Assembly: GCA_018296165.2 (NCBI GenBank)
Contig: JACKQL020000051.1
Coordinates: forward strand, 62,001 to 126,000
Origin: Termitomyces sp. T153
Taxonomy: Eukaryota; Basidiomycota; Agaricomycetes; Agaricales; Lyophyllaceae
Direction: 5' to 3'
DNA: 64,000 nucleotides
Made by a program: the position numbers and the translations under genes. Positions 57,953 through 64,000 of this stretch are shown here, piece after piece. Positions within the stretch are counted from its first letter, which is position 1; each line of letters starts with the position of its first letter. Under the pieces are notes generated by a model. That model worked only from the letters and a program-made list of their open reading frames with translations, was not told where the DNA came from and did not search any database.

Positions 57953-60455
57953 CGAGCTACGCCCCGTGCCTTCGGCACGGGCCTGTAGCTCTTGCTTCAT
58001 CCCAGACCCAACCTCACTTCGTTCGGTTAGGTCCTTGTATTTCTAACTCAGTGCTTCATCCCAGACCTAACCTCACTTCGTTTGGTTAGGTCCTTGTATT
58101 TCTAACTCAGTGCTTCATCCCAGACCCAACCTCACTTTGTTCGGTTAGGTCCTTGTATTTAAAACTCAATGCTAAGTCCCAGACCCAACCTCACTTTGTT
58201 TAGTTAGGTCTTTGTATTTCAAACTCAATGCTAAGTCCCAGACCCAACCTCACTATGTTCACTTAGGTCTTTGTATTTCCTCAACTCAATGCCAAGATCC
58301 AAACTCAACCTCAGTTTGTCTTTCATGTTATTGATAAGTGTTCCTCAATAAAGTAATCAAGATTGTCATATTAATGGGCTTTCCCACTCATCTCTTTCAC
58401 TATGCTGACTTTGGTCTTTCTTTTTTAAATCAATGTGTTGATAGTCCTGTCATTGTCAATGTCAATAAATATAAGTCTTTACTATCATTTCAATTATATT
58501 TCACTCAGTCAAATGAACTTTCCTTTATAAGTATTCCATTATTTTTAACATAATGCTGAAATCCAGACCAAACCTCACTTTGCTTGGTTAGATTTTCAAT
58601 ATTCCAACTCTTGCAAGCAATTAACATTAATAGATCATCTATAATATACTTGAACATTTAGAATTATTGATCAATCAAAGTCTCCCCCACCTTCTATCCC
58701 CTTATTACTCATGCACTTTGAAGAGCATGTTGGACAATTTTTGGACACCAAAATATACTAAAGAGAAACAAATTAGGGAAAGCAGTCTGAGTAATGAGAT
58801 ATCTACAATCTCATTTATGGTATTACTCAATGGTACTAATACTTAGCAATTAGACCTTTGACATCACTCATCTGTTGTCTTCAACTTGATATATCTGACT
58901 ATACAATCATCTAATCACAAATCATACACCTTCAAATCAAAAACTCTGTGAATCCTCAGAAGCAGGATGTAGCCTACAGCTAGTAGCAATCCAGTCTATT
59001 CAAACATAGATATATGTCATAGTACTGAGCAAAAAACCTCCTATTCCAGTTCCTTAACAGAAGACTATCAACTTCACACATTCTATATCAATACTGCCTT
59101 CTAAAGCTTTTTCCATCTCAAAGCAATCTTCAATGTTCTCTTCACTAATAGTAGCATAATAAATTAAACCCACCATTCTTTTCTCAGAGGCTGTCATAAT
59201 GTAGTCAAATTTTTATTGAGAGCAGCAAAAGTTGAAGATGATCAGGAGTAAGTTGACTCCAAGCTGATTACTGTAAAACTATAAGAATTTATACTTTCAA
59301 GTCTGAACCATACACCTTGGAATCAGAAAGCCAGCACACAGCTATCAGCACAGTTCAAATATAGCCTCACTTTGTTTAATTTTACAATTCAATGTTGGTA
59401 GCACCTAACATCACAGAATACACTTCCAAGTCAGAGGCTATCAGCAATCAGACTCAAGTCAGATTTATAGTCAAAACATAGTGTATGCCATAAACTTCTC
59501 AAAGTCCTTCAGGAACCATAGGTTGCCTAGGGATATACACAGGACAATCATTCTCCTTTCTAAAAAATAAGTAGAAGCTTTTCAGAGTCAAAGAAACATC
59601 TTATACCACTTCTTTGGCCATTTTTGATCATAAATTCATTGTTCTGAACTTTTTCTGATAATCCAGCATCCTTTTTCAGAGGCTGTCATAATGTAGTCAA
59701 ATATCTATTGAGAGCAGGAAAAGTTGGAGATGATCAGGAGTAAGTTGAGGGACTGATTACTGTAAAACTATAAGAATTCACACTTTCAAGTCTGAACCAT
59801 ACACCTTGAAATCAAAAAGCCAGCACACAGCTATCAACACAGTCCAAGTATAGCCTCACTTTGTTTGGTTGAGGATTTGATTTACAATTCAATATTGGTA
59901 CCACCTTACATCACAGAATACACATTCCAAGTTAGGAGATATCAGCAATCAAATTCAAGTCAGATTTATGGTCAAAACATATTGTATGTCATAAACCTCT
60001 CAAAGTCCCTCAGGAACCACAGTTGCCTAGGGATATACACAGGGCAACTATGCTCCTTTTAAAAGAATAAGTAGAAACTTTTAAGAGTCAAAGAAACATG
60101 TTATGCCATTTCTTTGGCCATTTTGATCATGAAAATTCATTGTCTTGGACTTTTTTGGTATAAGGAATATGGGCATGGGACATGAGAAGTGTTGCTTGAA
60201 GAGGTACATCAAAAGACAGTACATTTCACATAAATCATGCCTGAAAAAGGCTAAAAATTGCCTGAAATATCAATCTTAAGGCTTGAAGAAACAATAGATT
60301 CATGCTATCAACCAAAGCTGTCTGTTTTTCCCTATTCAAAGTGCGAAAAACAGCCAAGTTACCCAAAAAGGAAGGTTCTTGGTCAGCCTTACTAAGCAGA
60401 AAAGTCGTCGCATATGCACAGCCACATTCCCACGGGTCGTCCCATATATTATAGA
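57953..60455 (-). mobile_element. Helitron-like element R6 (2503 bp), near-identical to E3
   Basis: The body matches E3 (30941-33918) over its length in the opposite orientation; two chance reading frames of 71 and 65 codons are identical or differ at one residue between the copies. It has fewer 59-bp units (about five against about 14). The pair is probably the youngest in the window. Confidence 0.85.
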
Positions 60456-62027
60456 CGAGCTACACCCCGTGCCTTCGGCACGGGCCTGTAGCTCTTGCTT
60501 CATCCCAGACCCAACCTCACTTCGTTCGGTTAGGTCCTCGATATTCTACTCAATGCTTCATCCCAGACCCAACCTCACTTTCACTTCGTTCGGTTAGGTC
60601 CTCGATATTCTACTCAATGCTTCATCCCAGACCCAACCTCACTTCGTTTGGTTAGGTCCTTGTATTTCAAACTCAATGCCAAGTCCCAGACCCAACCTCA
60701 CTTTGTTCGGTTAGGTCCTTGTATTTCAAACTCAATGCCAAGTCCCAGAACTATTGAGAATATCTATACTACACTGTCAACTCATATACATTAGGTGCTG
60801 AAATTCACAGAGATTAGCAATTTGGTGTTTGAAAGAGATCTACCTTAAAAGCAGAAAGCCAATAACTGTTTAGAAAAGAAAATGGATAATACTTGAATTA
60901 GTTCTCAGACAAATATAGAAAAAGCATACCTGCAAAGCTACTGAACACTCAGAAAAGGAGCCTAATGAAGAATGTAGTGAAGTCTGATTTCAGCCATGAT
61001 TTGTCCCTAAAAGTTACACTCAAAAAAAGAGTACACCTAGCCCAATTCAGCTTCAATATAGAAACAACCACCAAAATCAGCTATTGGACAATTAAGCAAA
61101 GAAAAGAAAGCCCACCTGAAAGAAGAGAAAGCTACTCAATGCTCAGAAAAAGCCTGAAGAAGGATGCAATAGTTTCTGCAAAGGAGCATCCCACCCTTCA
61201 GGCAAAACAGTTTCTGGAATGTCCATAAAAAATGGATCAGCAGCAGCAGCTGCCTGCCTAATAGGTCTTCCCAAAGAGCCAGAAGCAGTGGCTATAGGTC
61301 TCAAACCCCCAGTTCCCATAGATTGATTGATACCCCCAGGCCCAAATTGAAGTGGTGGAACAACCACAGTATTGATCTCTTCCAAAGATCTATTGTTTCT
61401 ATTTGCTCGATGATTGTCAGGATCTGTCATTTGTAACTGTTCAAGTCTCCTTTGATTCCTAGCTTGTTGCCTTTGGCTTCCAGGAGTAGTAGGTGGTTGC
61501 CTATAACATCCATTGTTAAGCAATTTAACAGTCAAAAACCATTAAAATTGACTTGCATGATGAGATATTTGATGTATCAACAGCTCAATGTGATAAAGGA
61601 GTTACTAATAAGCTTGTTAGTCAACATCAATCAATCAATAGATGTGACGAAACATACTTTGTCGTGTGGCCTCCTTTCCACAACTTCGGAAATGCCCATT
61701 GCTTAGTCATGCTGTGTCAAAAAACGCGCGAGGCGTGAAAAACAGTGTCCACTAAATTGCGTTTGGCCTTTTTCACAGGTGTAGACTAATTGACACCTTT
61801 TACACATAGTCAAAAGATAGTATTTATTCATTAAAGCTGTCTACTGTAATTTTTCTTCAAGAAAACATGTTCAAACGGCCAAAAACAGCCAACTTGTATC
61901 ATGTTCACCTTTAAAAGGCAATTCTTATGTAAGAATTGGTCAGCATTAGTCAGGCTTACTTGAGCAGAGACCCAAAAAGGCATCCACACAGCCACTTTCC
62001 CACGTCCGTCGTCGCATAATATATAGA
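60456..62027 (-). mobile_element. Helitron-like element R7 with N-terminal protein remnant (1572 bp)
   Basis: 3' end is GAGCTACACCCCGTGCC on the plus strand; 5' end is ...ATATATAGA. The first part matches R1/R4. From about 61170 it switches to an N-terminal Helitron protein relic on the minus strand (to 61535: PPTTPGSQRQQARNQRRLEQ, PPLQFGPGGINQSMGTGG, MDIPETVLPEGWDAP). The same relic segment is found in E2. The element is non-autonomous. Confidence 0.8.
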
Positions 62028-62319
62028 TTCAAAGTGTGAATAAAGAGCCAGCTACCTTAAAAGGCAATTCTTATGTAAGAATTGGTCAGCATTAGTCAGG
62101 CTTACTTCAGCAGAATCCCAAAAAGTCATCCACACAGCCACTTTCCCACGTCCGTCGTCGCATAATATATAGATTCAAAGTGTGAATAAAGAGCCAGCTA
62201 CCTTAAAAGGCAATTCTTATGTAAGAATTGGTCAGCATTAGTCAGGCTTACTTCAGCAGAATCCCAAAAAGTCATCCACACAGCCACTTTCCCACGTCCG
62301 TCGTCGCATAATATATAGA
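62028..62319 (-). repeat. Two tandem 146-bp copies of the Helitron 5' terminus
   Basis: Beyond the R7 5' end the terminal 146 bases are repeated twice more (62028-62173 and 62174-62319), each ending ATATATAGA. No 3' hairpin or 59-bp unit lies between. Each copy contains the palindrome AATTCTTATGTAAGAATT. The right flank is host TTATTACATAC, which is A^T-compatible. Confidence 0.88.
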
Positions 62320-62479
62320 TTATTACATACAATGGTAATGCAATATGAAGGCACGAAGCTTGAGACAAATAATGCATTATTAGTAAGTTTAAAAATGTAC
62401 TACATCTGGAATTCAACCAACAACCTATACCATGACAAACAACATTGTGATAGAGAACAGCCGGTCATCCAAATTTTGT

Positions 62480-64000
62480 CTATGCAGTCGAGTCACTAAG
62501 TCCGTTGCGCTTCACCACACCTGCAAGCACATTATCCACATCTGATAAACTCGCTTCCTTTCTGAATATCTGCATATAAACCTGTTCTCCGCTTGGGACA
62601 CCATACTCATCCGTACTGCTCTGGCCAAGGCCACGGCGCGCGATATGCCAATGTTGAGGGTTCAAACCACGGGAAAACACCTCCAAGATATCAGGATCCC
62701 TAGGTGCTATCAGAATGACAGAGAAACTACGCAGAGCAAAAAAACATACAAAGATTGCAGTTCTTCTGCATCATATAGGTAACTTGACTTGGACATAAAG
62801 TTGGGACTTGGGATCGTGAATTGTCTCATAGACATGATGTGAATGTCTGTGGGCTGAAGAATCTTTGAGAGAGTAGGAAGCTGGTCGGGAGTCAATCTAT
62901 AGAAGCGTATGTATTAGGATAATAGTGGGAGGACATGAAAGAAATGCTCAGACGTTTTAGATAGCTCCTCGGAAAACACGCTCTCAATATCAAGCAGGAG
63001 AGTTATTGTGCTCTGTGCAAGTTCTGTCAGCGAGGTCGACAATTCGTCATCCAGTCCAATGAGTGCCAACATAGTCCCGTCGTTCTGTCAGAAATACAAG
63101 AATCAGCTTCAATGTCAGATGATTCATTTCCTGATACTTGCTATAATGTAGTATATTTTGTGGCCGGTGGTGAGGTGAGGACTGTCCAGCGTTGCAAGAT
63201 GTATGTCAAGGGAAGAAAAGACGGGCGGAGGTGGAGAAAGGACTGCAGGATCTGCAGTATTTAACGGAGACGTGGTCATTATCAAGTCTACATTTCCGGC
63301 GCTCCGATGATAATGAGATGCATCCGCATCAACGCTCAATATGTCTTCAACTTGCTCAGATGCCTCTGAGGGCGGAAGAATTGATGGTTGGATCTTCATA
63401 TCCAACAGTGGTGGTATAGAATGTTCATCAGTGATAGATGAAGTGGAAACACTGCTAGACATGTCTTCTGATATGGCATCCGCTAAGGCGCCGTGGTCAA
63501 GTCCTTGGGTTACTGTGGATGGTAGAAACGTATCGCAGGGGCGGTTTTCTCGAGCTGTAGGTGTCTCCTTTTCCTCCAACCTTTCCTTACTTACCGACCC
63601 TTGCCGTCTATCGGACCCCTTTCCAAATGTCAGCGCAGCAGGCCAGCCCCACTTGACATTCATATTCATCGCAGGCATTCCGAGAAATGAACTCGTAGAT
63701 GGTTCCCTTGAGGGGTTCTTGCCGTTCGATGCAGCACCATCAAATGGCCGCTCGCCCAACATTGTCTCATCGTGTGATGTGGCTTCGGACACCGGTGCTT
63801 CAGGTATTAAAGAAAGGAGATACCGGGGTAGTGAAATGGGGTGATTGGCTGCAAAGTATTGCGGTGAAGGAATAAGATATGGAGGTTGTATTATGACTGA
63901 TGATACTTGATCAGGTAGATGCTGTGAGAAATCGGTGATAATGGGAGCTAGTGAGCGGTATGATGGATGCAGTGAAATACCTGAAACAATTGAGCTGGGA
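62480..64000 (-). CDS. CCZ1-like vacuolar fusion protein (3' part, incomplete)
   Basis: Probable subunit of the Mon1-Ccz1 exchange factor for Rab7 (late endosome/vacuole fusion), visible only from the middle to the C-terminus; the 5' part lies beyond 64000. The large exon contains NVKWGWPAALTFGKGSD, which resembles the linker motif of CCZ1 proteins, then a long S/P/D-rich disordered stretch, then HLATLDSPHLTTGHKIYYIIAS. Later exons give TMLALIGLDDELSTSLTELA, TPDQLPTLSKIL, FTIPSPNFMSKSSYLYDAEE and the end VFSRGLNPQHWHIARRGLG, GEQVYMQIFRKEASLSDVDNVLAGVV. The family call rests on remembered motifs and is moderate. Stop at 62480, 160 bases from the concatemer. Confidence 0.5.

Noticed and set aside
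58338..58553. 71-codon frame conserved between E3 and R6
   Set aside because: The frame is identical because the DNA copies are nearly identical; there is no homologue-like motif and the sequence is part of the CpG-eroded body.

Overview
This window is nuclear DNA from a fungus, most likely a mushroom-forming basidiomycete (Agaricomycetes). Genes are dense and split by many introns of about 45-60 bases. The protein set fits: MAK16, sphinganine hydroxylase, CNOT9/Rcd1, an ADF-H/PH cytoskeletal protein, a DUF1295 membrane protein, a type-B carboxylesterase, a PIF1 helicase, a basidiomycete-style P450, TIM44, cytochrome c heme lyase, a hexose transporter, a UBP12-type deubiquitinase, dihydroxyacetone kinase and a CCZ1-like protein. 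No rRNA, intact tRNA, CRISPR or bacterial feature was seen. Exon structures were rebuilt by hand from reading frame, splice sites and family conservation.

Layout. 1-10230 is a compact housekeeping block. 10231-18050 is gene-poor; from about 11.4 to 17.9 kb it is almost free of CpG and holds decayed repeats: a foldback MITE-like element, two solo LTRs each with its own perfect 5-bp target duplication, three tRNA-derived SINE-like heads and a 109-bp tandem repeat. 18334-28140 carries carboxylesterase, PIF1, a cytochrome P450 with a one-base frameshift, and a multi-pass membrane protein. 29616-35079 is a cluster of four head-to-tail Helitron-like elements. 35366-48961 is a second dense block: TIM44 and heme lyase (both mitochondrial, same strand), hexose transporter, deubiquitinase, dihydroxyacetone kinase. 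49356-62319 is a 13-kb concatemer of seven Helitron-like elements on the opposite strand, ending in two extra 146-bp copies of the 5' terminus. 62480-64000 is the 3' part of a CCZ1-like gene that runs off the window.

The main discovery candidate is the Helitron-like family. Its ends can be read from unit-to-unit junctions: 5' TC, 3' CTCG, inserted between A and T, with a 38-nt terminal palindrome whose apex shows a paired base change and a loop inversion. Next to the 3' end is a 59-bp minisatellite whose unit is itself a hairpin. The helicase survives only as decayed pieces. Minisatellite variants, and one helicase nonsense codon, are the C-to-T / G-to-A changes expected from decay at CpG, while the 3' termini keep their CpGs.

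The genes are independent housekeeping and accessory functions, not a pathway cluster. The only functional neighbourhood I would point to is TIM44 beside cytochrome c heme lyase.
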